64,000 nt of DNA. Source: Phycisphaeraceae bacterium. GTDB taxonomy: Bacteria > Planctomycetota > Phycisphaerae > Phycisphaerales > Zrk34. Below, in pieces: positions 53,531 to 61,756 of the stretch. Location of the stretch: positions 1 through 64,000 of the forward strand of contig JANQHD010000018.1 of assembly GCA_028282805.1 (NCBI GenBank), given 5' to 3'. The position numbers and the translations under genes were made by a program. Numbering within the stretch: the stretch's first letter is position 1; each line of letters opens with the position of its first letter. The notes under the pieces are model-generated. The model had not been told where the DNA came from and ran no database searches. It saw only the letters and a program-made list of their open reading frames with translations.

Positions 53531-54235
53531 ATGATGGCAGAGCAGTCACAGCCACTGAAGTGTCGGCCGGAAGCCTGGCAGGCTTTACGGGAGCAACTGG
53601 ATCAACTCGACTCGCCACACGCGCTGCTCCGGGGCGCGGTCGCGATCAGCACGCACGAGTTGCAACAGGCCAGCAGCACCGTGGTCGAAGAGCAGTTCAA
53701 CGACTGGGCCAACGAACTGCTCGAAACGCTTCAGAGCCGCGAGCCGCGTGCGCTGATGGCACACGGCCACGAGCTGATGTTCGACGAACTCGGCTTCACC
53801 GGCAACTCGGAAGACTACGACAACCCCATCAACAGCTACATCCCCGTGGTGATGGAAACGAAGCGCGGCCTGCCGATCACGTTGTGCCTGATTTACCGCG
53901 AGTTGATGACGCGCCTGGGCCTGGTCGTGCACGGCATCGGCGCACCGGGCCACTTCCTCGCGGGCGTCGAGCTGCCCGAGCACGAAGGCTTGACCTACGT
54001 CGACTGTTTCCACGGCGGGGGCGTGCTGTCGCTCGACGAGGCGATCGACATGGTCCAACAAGTGGTCGAGCAACCCCTGCCGCGCACCGCCGATTCGCTG
54101 CCGGTCGTCACGCCCGCCGAGTGGTTGGCGCGGCTGTTGCGTAACCTGGAGCGGGCCTACGAACGGGCCGAGCGCACCGATGACGCCGAGGCGATGCGCG
54201 AGATGCGCAGCCTGCTCGAGCCGGAAGGAAGCTAA
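53531..54235 (+). CDS. SirB1/transglutaminase-like protein
   Basis: A 234-residue protein of the transglutaminase-like superfamily (Transglut_core2/SirB1 type). DNPINSYIPVVMETKRGLPITLCLIYRELMTRLGL corresponds to the core with its catalytic Cys in ITLCLIY, and GIGAPGHFLAG provides the His. The role of this family is poorly known; members often lie near tetratricopeptide or peptidoglycan genes. AAAGGG lies before the ATG at 53531. It converges with the Mrp gene, six bases apart. Confidence 0.78.
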   Translation: MMAEQSQPLKCRPEAWQALREQLDQLDSPHALLRGAVAISTHELQQASSTVVEEQFNDWANELLETLQSREPRALMAHGHELMFDELGFTGNSEDYDNPINSYIPVVMETKRGLPITLCLIYRELMTRLGLVVHGIGAPGHFLAGVELPEHEGLTYVDCFHGGGVLSLDEAIDMVQQVVEQPLPRTADSLPVVTPAEWLARLLRNLERAYERAERTDDAEAMREMRSLLEPEGS

Positions 54236-54241
54236 ACCTGG

Positions 54242-55330
54242 TTACGAGATCGATAGCGTGGGCTGGCTGGCGCCGGCCTTGTCGACCTCGGCTTCCATCG
54301 CCTTGCAGAACGCCATAAGCTCCGTGGCCAACTGGTCGTCACCCTCGAAGTTGCGGCGCGGGTCGCCGGCGTCGCCGTTGGCGCGCAGGGCGGTGTTGAT
54401 CGGCACCTGGCCCAGCAGCGGCAGGCCGAGGTTTTGCGCCATCGTCGCCGCGCCACCCTTGCCGAAGATGTCGTACTCCTTGCCGTCGTCGCCGATGAAG
54501 TAGCTCATGTTCTCCACCACGCCGAGCACGGGGATGCCGAGTTGCGGGAACATCTTCGCGGCGCGGACCGCGTCGTCCTGCGCCACCAGCTGCGGCGTGC
54601 ACACGATGATCGCGCCGGTCAGTGGCATCACCTGCGCCAGAGTCAGCGGCACGTCGCCCGTGCCCGGCGGCAGGTCGACGACCAGGTAATCCAACTCGCC
54701 CCAGTCGGTTTGCAGCGCAAGTTGCTGGAACGCGCCGTGCGCCATCGGGCCGCGCCACACCAGCGCCTTGTCGGGCTCAACGAGCTTGCCGATGGTCATG
54801 GTCTTGATGCCGTGCACGAAGAACGGGCGTAGCAACTGCGAGGTGCCCGCGGCAGAGTGCTCATGCAAGCCGAGCATGGTCGGCACCGACGGGCCGTAGA
54901 TATCGCCGTCGAGCAGGCCGACGCTGCGCCCGAGCCGCGCCAGGCCCACCGCGAGGTTGACCGCGATGGTGGACTTGCCCACGCCGCCCTTGCCGGCGCC
55001 CACGGCGACGATGTGCTTGACGTTGGGCAGGGGGTTGGCTTGCCGCGCCGCGTCTTGCGGGCTCTGCGCCGCTTCCTGCGGTGCGTCGGCCACGAACTCC
55101 ACGGCTACCTGCTTGGTCTCGGGGTCGAGCTCGCGCACGGCCGCCTCGATCTCGGCCCGCAGCTGGTCGCGGGCAGGGTTGGCCTCGGCCGGTAGGGCCA
55201 GGCGGACGCTGACCACCCCGTCGCACGCCGCGACGTTGCGGATCAGGCCAGCCGTAACGATATCCTGCCCGCCGGCCGGTAAAATGACCTTGCGGAGTTG
55301 CTGCGTGACCTGTTCCTTGTTGGCTGCCAT
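54242..55330 (-). CDS. mrp: Mrp/ApbC-family Fe-S cluster carrier ATPase
   Basis: A 362-residue P-loop ATPase. The N-terminal DUF59-like domain (residues 1-90) is followed by IVAVGAGKGGVGKSTIAVNLA with the deviant Walker A, then YLVVDLPPGTGDVPLTLAQ (Walker B) and ENMSYFIGDDG. These match ApbC/Mrp, which bind and transfer [4Fe-4S] clusters to apoproteins. The CxxC normally near the C-terminus (around MSYFICPHCG) is absent here: SYFIGDDGKE stands in its place. The start at 55330 begins MAANKEQVTQQLR. Confidence 0.87.
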   Translation of the reverse strand: MAANKEQVTQQLRKVILPAGGQDIVTAGLIRNVAACDGVVSVRLALPAEANPARDQLRAEIEAAVRELDPETKQVAVEFVADAPQEAAQSPQDAARQANPLPNVKHIVAVGAGKGGVGKSTIAVNLAVGLARLGRSVGLLDGDIYGPSVPTMLGLHEHSAAGTSQLLRPFFVHGIKTMTIGKLVEPDKALVWRGPMAHGAFQQLALQTDWGELDYLVVDLPPGTGDVPLTLAQVMPLTGAIIVCTPQLVAQDDAVRAAKMFPQLGIPVLGVVENMSYFIGDDGKEYDIFGKGGAATMAQNLGLPLLGQVPINTALRANGDAGDPRRNFEGDDQLATELMAFCKAMEAEVDKAGASQPTLSIS

Positions 55331-55477
55331 GGGCTTTGCACCTTTTGTTGCGGGTTCGAGCGATGGTAGGCCTTGGACCGGCGGCCGACAAGCGGCGGGT
55401 ATTTCTGCAATATCTCGCTCGCTGCGAACGTCTTGCAAACAGGAACAAATCCACCGCTCGCTCGGAGGTGCCACTAC

Positions 55478-56359
55478 ATGCGGATCGCAACACACACCTT
55501 TGGGGTGGTTTTACTGGCGTTGGCAATTGGTTCGCCGATACTTTGGGCGGACGATGCGCCCACGACCCAGCCCGCCGACAAAGCGCCGACCACGCAACCG
55601 GCCGACGCGCCGTTGCTCGGCGGACCCGTGCGCGATCGGCCCACCGAGACCGACGCGCGCGGCTTTAGCGGCAAACGCATCGGCGGCGGGCGCGAGATGG
55701 AACTCGTGGCTGTGCTCGAAACGCTCGGCCTTTCCGAAGAGCAGTACGCGGCCATCGAGGATGCCTTCGCCGAGCACCGCAGCGAGGCCAACTACATCAA
55801 CCGCATGGTCAACATCACCAACACAAAGATCAAGAACGCCAAAGAAGCCGGCCAGGCCGATCGCGTTAAGGAACTCGAAAAGCAGCGCAACGAGTACAAC
55901 CGCAAGCGGCCGAACCACAACCACCTGATGCAGCGCATCGACAAGATCCTCACGGCCGAACAGCGCGCCACGCTGTACGACACGTTCATGACCCGCCAGC
56001 CGTACGAGGCGGCGAACAAGGTCGAGGCCGCGCTGCCCGCGCTGGACCTCAGCGCCGAGCAGTTGGATCGGATCGCCCAGCTCACCGTGCAGTACCGGCA
56101 GGACGTCAGCACCTTCCGCCGGGCGCACACCGACGAGCTGGTCGCGCTGTACCGCAAGACGCAGGTCGGCAGCAACGACGCCAAGCGCGAGGCTCGCAAG
56201 GCGCTGGAGGCGTTCCGCAAGAAGGGGCCGACGCCGAAGTACCTGCAGGACGTGGCCAAGGTCGTGCCGCCCGCGCAGCGCAAGGCGTTCTGGAAAGCCT
56301 TCGGCAAGCCGCCCAAAGGCGCCAAGGCCAACCGCGGCCGACCGCCCCTGGAACTGTGA
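55478..56359 (+). CDS. Secreted LTXXQ/Spy-like protein (unknown function)
   Basis: A 293-residue protein with a signal peptide (GVVLLALAIGSPILWA) and GGAGG nine bases before the ATG. A Pro/Thr/Gln-rich stretch (APTTQPADKAPTTQPADAP) links it to a mainly alpha-helical domain. LGLSEEQYAAIEDAF and LDLSAEQLDRIAQLTVQY resemble LTxxQ units of CpxP/Spy-like periplasmic chaperones; helical pairs and many Arg/Lys residues follow. The likeness is at motif level only. It is divergent from the mrp gene and the gap between starts is 147 bases. Confidence 0.65.
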   Translation: MRIATHTFGVVLLALAIGSPILWADDAPTTQPADKAPTTQPADAPLLGGPVRDRPTETDARGFSGKRIGGGREMELVAVLETLGLSEEQYAAIEDAFAEHRSEANYINRMVNITNTKIKNAKEAGQADRVKELEKQRNEYNRKRPNHNHLMQRIDKILTAEQRATLYDTFMTRQPYEAANKVEAALPALDLSAEQLDRIAQLTVQYRQDVSTFRRAHTDELVALYRKTQVGSNDAKREARKALEAFRKKGPTPKYLQDVAKVVPPAQRKAFWKAFGKPPKGAKANRGRPPLEL

Positions 56360-56369
56360 GCCCTATTGG

Positions 56370-56391
56370 CGTGGTCACTTAAGTGACCACG
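56370..56391. repeat. 22-bp palindromic repeat, copy 1
   Basis: A perfect palindrome that begins cgtggtcactta. It matches 57281-57302 except one base in the loop. It lies between the Spy-like gene and yggS. Confidence 0.85.
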
Positions 56392-56484
56392 TCCCTTTGG
56401 TGTACGCTCGGCTTGAGCCACCCGCCAAGCTGCTCTATCCTGCGTGGGCAGACTCAGGGAACCGCCGGTCAGGGGCAGCTACGG

Positions 56485-57252
56485 ATGGCCATACGCGACG
56501 AAACCGTTGAACGCTTCCACCACGTCAAGCAGCGCGTGGCCGACGCCGCGCAGCGCAGCGGCCGCCGGCCGGAAGACGTCATCGTCGTCGCCGTGACCAA
56601 GACCGCCAGCCCCGACCAGATCCGCCAACTGCTCGAGCTCGGCCACGTCGACCTCGGCGAGAACCGCGTGCAGCAGTTGACCCAGCGCGTCGCGATGACC
56701 GAGGAGTTCATCGCCCGCCACCACGACATCCCCTCGCCGCGCCCCTCCACCGTGCCCGACCAGGTCCGCTGGCACATGATCGGCCACCTCCAGCGCAACA
56801 AGGTCAAAACCGTGCTGCCCCTGGTCAAGCTGGTGCACTCGGTCGACTCGCTGCGCCTGGCCGAGGAGGTCCAGGCCGTCGCCTCCAAACAGGACCGCGA
56901 GGTCGAGGTGCTGTTGCAGGTCAACACCTCGGGCGAGAAGCAGAAGGCCGGCCTGGCCGCGCCCGCCGTGCCACACCTCGCCGAGCAGATGCAGACCATG
57001 TTCAACATCCGCGTGCGCGGCTTGATGGCCATGGCGCCGCTGTCAGACAACCCCGAAGACTCGCGCCCGACCTTCACCCGCACCGCCGAGTTGTTCAACG
57101 AAATGCGCGAGGGCGGGCAATACGGCGAGCGTTTCAACGTTCTATCCATGGGCATGAGCAACGACTTCGAGGTCGCCATCGAGTGCGGCGCGAACGTCGT
57201 CCGCATCGGCCGCGCCTTGTTCGGCGAACCGGTCGAAGCCGCCACCCCATAA
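56485..57252 (+). CDS. YggS-type pyridoxal phosphate homeostasis protein
   Basis: A 255-residue single-domain TIM-barrel protein. VIVVAVTKTAS contains the PLP-binding Lys, DLGENRVQQL and RWHMIGHLQRNKVK are family blocks, and LSMGMSNDFEVAIECGANVVRIG closes the barrel. YggS/PROSC proteins keep cellular PLP in a safe bound form and lack a known enzymatic activity. Two copies of a 22-bp palindromic repeat flank the gene. Confidence 0.9.
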   Translation: MAIRDETVERFHHVKQRVADAAQRSGRRPEDVIVVAVTKTASPDQIRQLLELGHVDLGENRVQQLTQRVAMTEEFIARHHDIPSPRPSTVPDQVRWHMIGHLQRNKVKTVLPLVKLVHSVDSLRLAEEVQAVASKQDREVEVLLQVNTSGEKQKAGLAAPAVPHLAEQMQTMFNIRVRGLMAMAPLSDNPEDSRPTFTRTAELFNEMREGGQYGERFNVLSMGMSNDFEVAIECGANVVRIGRALFGEPVEAATP

Positions 57253-57280
57253 AGGGCCGCCACAATCAGCATCCAGACGG

Positions 57281-57302
57281 CGTGGTCACTTCAGTGACCA
57301 CG
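57281..57302. repeat. 22-bp palindromic repeat, copy 2
   Basis: Same element as at 56370-56391, with one base changed in the centre (ttca in place of ttaa). It lies just before the DUF4405-like gene. Confidence 0.85.
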
Positions 57303-57313
57303 GGAGTTGTGTG

Positions 57314-57763
57314 ATGAAACGAACTTGGTTGAACTTCTTGATCGACATCGTCACCGCGTTGGTTGCGTTGGGCTTGGTGTGGACCGGATTTCTTATGGAA
57401 TGGGTGCTCCCCAAGGGCAGCCCGCGCGACGGATTGAGCCTGTGGGGCCTCGACCGCCATGTGTGGGGCGAGATCCACCTGTACTTCAGTTACGCCGTGA
57501 TCGCGCTGGTCGTGGTCCACATCGCCCTGCACTGGCAATGGATCGCCATTATGGCCTGCCGGCTTGCGCCTGGTTGGAAGGGCGGCGCGCCCCGGGCGGG
57601 CCGACGTAACCTCGTCGGTGCGCTGCTGGTTTTGTTGTTCGTGGGCCTGATCGCCGGCTCGCTCTACCTCGCCTCCACGCTGACCGTGCGGGATGACACG
57701 CCTCGTGGTGACGGCCGAGGCCATGGCGGCGGCTGGCGTGGCGGGCGGGCGCTGGTCGAATAA
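57314..57763 (+). CDS. Small membrane protein (DUF4405-like)
   Basis: A 149-residue protein with at least three hydrophobic segments: FLIDIVTALVALGLVWTGFL (about 8-27), YFSYAVIALVVVHIALHWQW (about 58-77) and LVGALLVLLFVGLIAGSLYL (about 101-120). His residues HVWGEIH and VVVHIALHW could bind heme, as in DUF4405 cytochrome b-like proteins, but this is not shown. GTG at 57311 precedes the chosen ATG by one codon. The C-terminal tail is Gly/Arg-rich and unlike the rest. Confidence 0.68.
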   Translation: MKRTWLNFLIDIVTALVALGLVWTGFLMEWVLPKGSPRDGLSLWGLDRHVWGEIHLYFSYAVIALVVVHIALHWQWIAIMACRLAPGWKGGAPRAGRRNLVGALLVLLFVGLIAGSLYLASTLTVRDDTPRGDGRGHGGGWRGGRALVE

Positions 57764-57805
57764 GCCCTTCGCTGCTCCACGCCCCACACCGCGACCGTGT
57801 GCAGC

Positions 57806-57838
57806 TTCGCCGAACCCGTCGAAGCCGCGACGCGGTAG
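57806..57838 (+). pseudogene. Possible fragment of the yggS 3' end
   Basis: The 33 bases read FAEPVEAATR plus a stop, while the end of yggS reads FGEPVEAATP plus a stop; 26 of 33 bases match. No further similarity extends upstream. It may be a leftover of a small duplication. Confidence 0.3.
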
Positions 57839-57895
57839 CCCGTTAGCCCCCGGTTCCACCGGGGGGTTCCGTAACGAGAGGTTCCGTTCAAACAA

Positions 57896-57952
57896 TAGCC
57901 GGCACTATACTTGGTGCCGGTTCCGGACCGGCGGCAGGTATGCCGCCGGCTA
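57896..57952. repeat. 57-bp double-hairpin repeat, copy 2
   Basis: Inverted relative to 49658-49714 and 57 bases long in both. Two of its four differences restore pairing in the second hairpin stem (A-T in one copy, G-C in the other). It lies 26 bases after the radA stop. Confidence 0.85.
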
Positions 57953-57978
57953 GCCTTCCTTTCCGGGGGCGGGGGTGG

Positions 57979-59376
57979 TCAGTTCAGCATCTCGATCATG
58001 GCGCCGACGTTCCGCGCCGGGTGGATCGTGCAGCCGTCGGGCACACGCACGCTTGTCGGCAGCGGCGGGGTGATGACGTGGTTGAAACCGAGGCGGGCGG
58101 CTTCGCGCAGGCGGAGCTCGACCTGCTGTACGCCGCGCAGCTCACCGCCCAGACCGATTTCGCCCAGCGCGCACCAGCCATCGGGCAAGGTGCGGCCGAG
58201 GTGGGCGCCGGCGATGGCCAGCGCCACCGCCACGTCGGCGGCCGGCTCGACGACCTTCATGCCCCCGATCACGCTGACGAAGATGTCCTGGTCGGCCAGC
58301 CGCAGCTCACCGCGCTTCTCGAGCACGGCGATGAGCATGGCGAGTCGATTCGCGTCGATGCCGCTGGTGCGCCGCTTGGCCGAGCCGAGAAAGCCCGTGG
58401 CGGTCAGCGACTGGACCTCGACCATCAGGCAGCGCGTGCCCTGCATGACCGGGCAGAGCACACTGCCGGCCAACCGCCCGTTGTTCGTGTACTCCGCGGC
58501 GAGCAGGCCCGACGGGTCGGTCACCTCGGCGAGGCCCGACTCGCTCATCTCGAACAGGCCGACCTCTTGCGTGGTGCCGAAGCGGTTCTTGATCGCGCGT
58601 ACGAGGCGGTGCGAGTGGTAGCGATCACCCTCAAAGTACAACACCGCGTCGACGAGGTGTTCGAGCAGGCGCGGCCCGGCGAGCTGGCCCTCCTTGGTCA
58701 CGTGCCCGACCAGCACCACGGCGACGTTCGCCGCCTTCGCCAGGTACACCAGTTCCGTGCAGCACGCGCGCAGCTGGCTGACCGTGCCGGGTGCGGCGTC
58801 GAGGTCGCCCTTATAGATCATCTGCACCGAATCGATCACGACCAGTGCGGGCTCGACCTTGCGGATCTGTTCGATGATGCGTGCGAGGTTCGTGTCGGCC
58901 AGCACGAACAATTCATCGTCGTCCGCGTCGAGCCGGTTGGCGCGCAGGCGGGTCTGCTGGGCCGACTCCTCGCTGGTCACGTACAGCACGCGCCGGCCCG
59001 ACGCCGCGAGCTTGTCGGCCGCCTGCAACAGCAGCGTCGACTTGCCGATGCCCGGGTCGCCGCCGAGCAGCACGGCCGAGCCGGGCACGACGCCGCGCTT
59101 GCCGTCGGACCCACCGAGCACACGGTCCAACTCGCCGATGCCCGTGCTCATGCGCGGGTAGACCGCTTCGTCGACTTCGTTAATGGGTTGGGCCTGGGGG
59201 GCGTCGTGGGTGCTGTCGATCACCGAGTCGCCGCGCTGCTTGTCGGTTGTGGCGCCCTTGTGCGTGCGCTGCTCTTCCAGCGCGTCCCACGCGCCGCAGT
59301 CGGGGCACTTGCCGTACCACTTGGCGTGCACCGCGCCGCACGACCGGCAGACGAAACGCGTGAGGGTCTTGGCCAT
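57979..59376 (-). CDS. radA: DNA repair protein RadA
   Basis: A 465-residue protein. The N-terminal zinc finger (CRSCGAVHAKWYGKCPDCG) is followed by the RecA-like ATPase with Walker A GGDPGIGKSTLLLQ and Walker B ALVVIDSVQ. The RadA-specific KNRFG motif is present (IKNRFGTTQEVG), and the C-terminal Lon-like region (ISVIGG-LGEIGLGGELR) is in place. It promotes branch migration in recombination. It follows the cysteine desulfurase gene by 14 bases on the minus strand. Confidence 0.95.
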   Translation of the reverse strand: MAKTLTRFVCRSCGAVHAKWYGKCPDCGAWDALEEQRTHKGATTDKQRGDSVIDSTHDAPQAQPINEVDEAVYPRMSTGIGELDRVLGGSDGKRGVVPGSAVLLGGDPGIGKSTLLLQAADKLAASGRRVLYVTSEESAQQTRLRANRLDADDDELFVLADTNLARIIEQIRKVEPALVVIDSVQMIYKGDLDAAPGTVSQLRACCTELVYLAKAANVAVVLVGHVTKEGQLAGPRLLEHLVDAVLYFEGDRYHSHRLVRAIKNRFGTTQEVGLFEMSESGLAEVTDPSGLLAAEYTNNGRLAGSVLCPVMQGTRCLMVEVQSLTATGFLGSAKRRTSGIDANRLAMLIAVLEKRGELRLADQDIFVSVIGGMKVVEPAADVAVALAIAGAHLGRTLPDGWCALGEIGLGGELRGVQQVELRLREAARLGFNHVITPPLPTSVRVPDGCTIHPARNVGAMIEMLN

Positions 59377-59390
59377 GCGGTGAGTATAGC

Positions 59391-60566
59391 TCAAACGCGC
59401 GGCATCGACGTGCGCAGCTTGCCGATCACCCGCGGCACGAGTTCGATCGCGCGGTCGATCTCGTCGGCCGTGGTGAACCGCGACAGCGAGAACCGCAGCG
59501 ACCCGTGCGCGGTCGGTTCGTCGATGCCCATCGCCAGCAGCACCGGCGAGGCTTCGAGCGAACCGCTGGAACACGCCGCGCCCGCTGAGGCGTACAGGCC
59601 GCGCTCCGAGAGCATGATCAAAATCGCTTCCGACTCGAGCGGGGCAAAGCCGATGTTGGTCGTGTTGAGCAGGCGCGGCGCACCCGTGCCGTTGACCGCC
59701 GAGTCGCCCACGGCCTCGAGCACCGCCTGCTCAAAACGGTCGCGCAACGCCTCGACTTTTTGCGGGCCATCGGTCGTCAGCCACTGCCCGGCCGCCTCGG
59801 CGGCGACGCCCATGCCGACGATCGACGGCACGTTCTCGGTGCCGCCGCGGCGTTGGCGTTCGTGCGGCCCGCCGAGCTGTTGGGCTTTCAGCCGGCGGTT
59901 GCCGCGGAGGAACAACGCCCCGACGCCCTTGGGCCCATGGAACTTGTGCGCCGACAGCGACAGCGCATCGATCGGCAGTTCACCGACATTCATCGGCAGC
60001 TTGCCGATCGCCTGTGTCGCGTCGGTGTGCAACGGTACACCCGCGGCCTTGCACAGCTCGGCGATCTGCACCATCGGTTGGATCACGCCGGTCTCGTTGT
60101 TCGCCCAGTGACTCGTGACCAACGCCACGTCGTCGCCGTGCTCGGTCAGCGCCGATTGCAGGTCGTTGGTGTCGATCAACCCGTCGAGCCCCACGGGCAG
60201 TTGCACGATGCGCCACCCCTCATCGGCCAGCCGCTCACAAGGTTCGCGCACGGCCGAGTGCTCGGTCGGGGTGGTGATGATGGTGCGACGTCGGCCGCGC
60301 AAGGCGGTCAACCCACGGATCGCGAGGTTGCAGGCCTCGGTCGCCCCGCTGGTGAAAATGAGCTCGCGTTCTTTACAACCGATGACGCTACAAACCTGCG
60401 AGCGGGCGAGTTCGACCTGCTGCCGCACACGCTGGCCGGCGCGGTGCACGCTGGAAGGGTTCGCCCACCCGTCGCGCAACGACCGTTCGACCGCTTCGAC
60501 GACCTGCGGCAGCGGCTGTGTGGTGGCGTTGTTGTCGAGGTAGATGTCCGGCATCACGGACATCAT
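59391..60566 (-). CDS. Cysteine desulfurase (NifS/IscS type)
   Basis: A 391-residue PLP enzyme. The PLP Lys is in SLSAHKFHGPKGVG, and the catalytic Cys loop is ASAGAACSSGSLEAS. Family blocks include YLDNNATTQP at the start and HTDATQAIGKLP. It supplies sulfur for Fe-S clusters from cysteine. Three closely spaced ATGs (60566, 60563, 60554) are possible starts. It lies five bases after the radical SAM gene, and sulfur supply would suit that Fe-S enzyme. Confidence 0.9.
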   Translation of the reverse strand: MMSVMPDIYLDNNATTQPLPQVVEAVERSLRDGWANPSSVHRAGQRVRQQVELARSQVCSVIGCKERELIFTSGATEACNLAIRGLTALRGRRRTIITTPTEHSAVREPCERLADEGWRIVQLPVGLDGLIDTNDLQSALTEHGDDVALVTSHWANNETGVIQPMVQIAELCKAAGVPLHTDATQAIGKLPMNVGELPIDALSLSAHKFHGPKGVGALFLRGNRRLKAQQLGGPHERQRRGGTENVPSIVGMGVAAEAAGQWLTTDGPQKVEALRDRFEQAVLEAVGDSAVNGTGAPRLLNTTNIGFAPLESEAILIMLSERGLYASAGAACSSGSLEASPVLLAMGIDEPTAHGSLRFSLSRFTTADEIDRAIELVPRVIGKLRTSMPRV

Positions 60567-60571
60567 AGCGG

Positions 60572-61663
60572 TTAATCGGTAGCACTTTTAGCGTGGCGTC
60601 CGATGGGCTGGTAGACGCAGTCGGGTTCCTCGGCCATGTAGTCGCCCGACACGGCGAACGCCCGGCTGCGCGACCCGCCGCACACGCGGTTGAACTCACA
60701 CCGCCTGCACTTGCCGGTCAGCAGTTTCCAGTCGCGCAGCTCGGTGAAGATCGGCGAATCGCGGTAGATGGCTACGACCGATTCGTCGGGGAACTGGCCG
60801 GCCTGTTTGGGCAGGAAGCCGGAGGGGTAGACCTTGCCGGTGTGCGAGATGAACATCACGCCGTTGCCGTCGCGGATGCCGATCGGCGCCCGACCCATCT
60901 GCGGGTCGCCGGACCGTTGGATCACGTACCGGCGGTAGTGGTGGGCCTCGGTGGTCTTCACGGCGAACGATTTGGTCTGCGCGTGGTGCCAGAGCTTTTC
61001 GAACACCCGCTCGTACTGCTCGGGTTCGACGCGCTGGCCCGTGATGCCCCGGCCGACGTTGACGAGAAAGAACGCGCTCCACAGCTCGATGTCCCACGGG
61101 TCGATCATCTCGGCGATGGCGTCGATCTGGTCGACGTTGGCGGGCACGACGGTGGTGTTGATCTGAATGGGGATGCCCAGCGCGCGGGCCTTGGCGACGA
61201 TGCTCACGGTGCGGTCGAAGATGCCGTCGACGCCGCGGAACGCGTCGTGCGTCTGCGCGTCGGCGCCGTCGAGAGACAAGGCCAGGCGGTGCAAGCCCGA
61301 ATCGCGCAGCTTGATCAGCGCCTCGGCCGTGATCAGTTGTGTGGCGCTGGCGGCCATGCCCATCTTCAACCCCAGGTGCGTGCCGGCACGCACGAGGTGG
61401 AACACGTCGTCGCGCTTCATCGGGTCGCCGCCGGTCACCACGACGAACGGCGGTTGCTCGAATCGGCGCAGGTCGCGCAGCAGGTCGATCGCGCCCTCGG
61501 TGGTCAGCTCGTTGGGGTGGCGCTCGGTCTGGGCGCACGCCCGGCAGTGCTTGCACGCCAAGTCGCACGAGCGTGTGATCTCCCAGAACACGATGAACGG
61601 GTTCCGGTTGAAGTCGGGGCGTAAGTTGGGTCGGCCGGCGGCCGGCTTGGTCATCGCGGTCAT
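60572..61663 (-). CDS. Radical SAM/SPASM-like protein (AhbD/NirJ-like)
   Basis: A 363-residue protein. The radical SAM cluster motif is CDLACKHC (CxxxCxxC) near residue 33, after FIVFWEITRS. GDPMKRDDV follows as the usual GGEP-like turn. The C-terminal Cys set KCRRCEFNRVCGGSRSRAFA and the final EPDCVY form a SPASM-like site for extra Fe-S clusters. This build resembles AhbD and NirJ of alternative heme or heme d1 synthesis, but many radical SAM/SPASM enzymes modify peptides. The role here cannot be fixed from sequence. It is the first of a tight group with the desulfurase and radA. Confidence 0.78.
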   Translation of the reverse strand: MTAMTKPAAGRPNLRPDFNRNPFIVFWEITRSCDLACKHCRACAQTERHPNELTTEGAIDLLRDLRRFEQPPFVVVTGGDPMKRDDVFHLVRAGTHLGLKMGMAASATQLITAEALIKLRDSGLHRLALSLDGADAQTHDAFRGVDGIFDRTVSIVAKARALGIPIQINTTVVPANVDQIDAIAEMIDPWDIELWSAFFLVNVGRGITGQRVEPEQYERVFEKLWHHAQTKSFAVKTTEAHHYRRYVIQRSGDPQMGRAPIGIRDGNGVMFISHTGKVYPSGFLPKQAGQFPDESVVAIYRDSPIFTELRDWKLLTGKCRRCEFNRVCGGSRSRAFAVSGDYMAEEPDCVYQPIGRHAKSATD

Positions 61664-61756
61664 GGGGGCGGCCCTTGTCGAACGGGTTCAGACAAAAGTA
61701 TACCCAGGCATCCACATTAAGGCGAGCGCCTTTTTGTGTTCGCGAAAAAACCGCGA

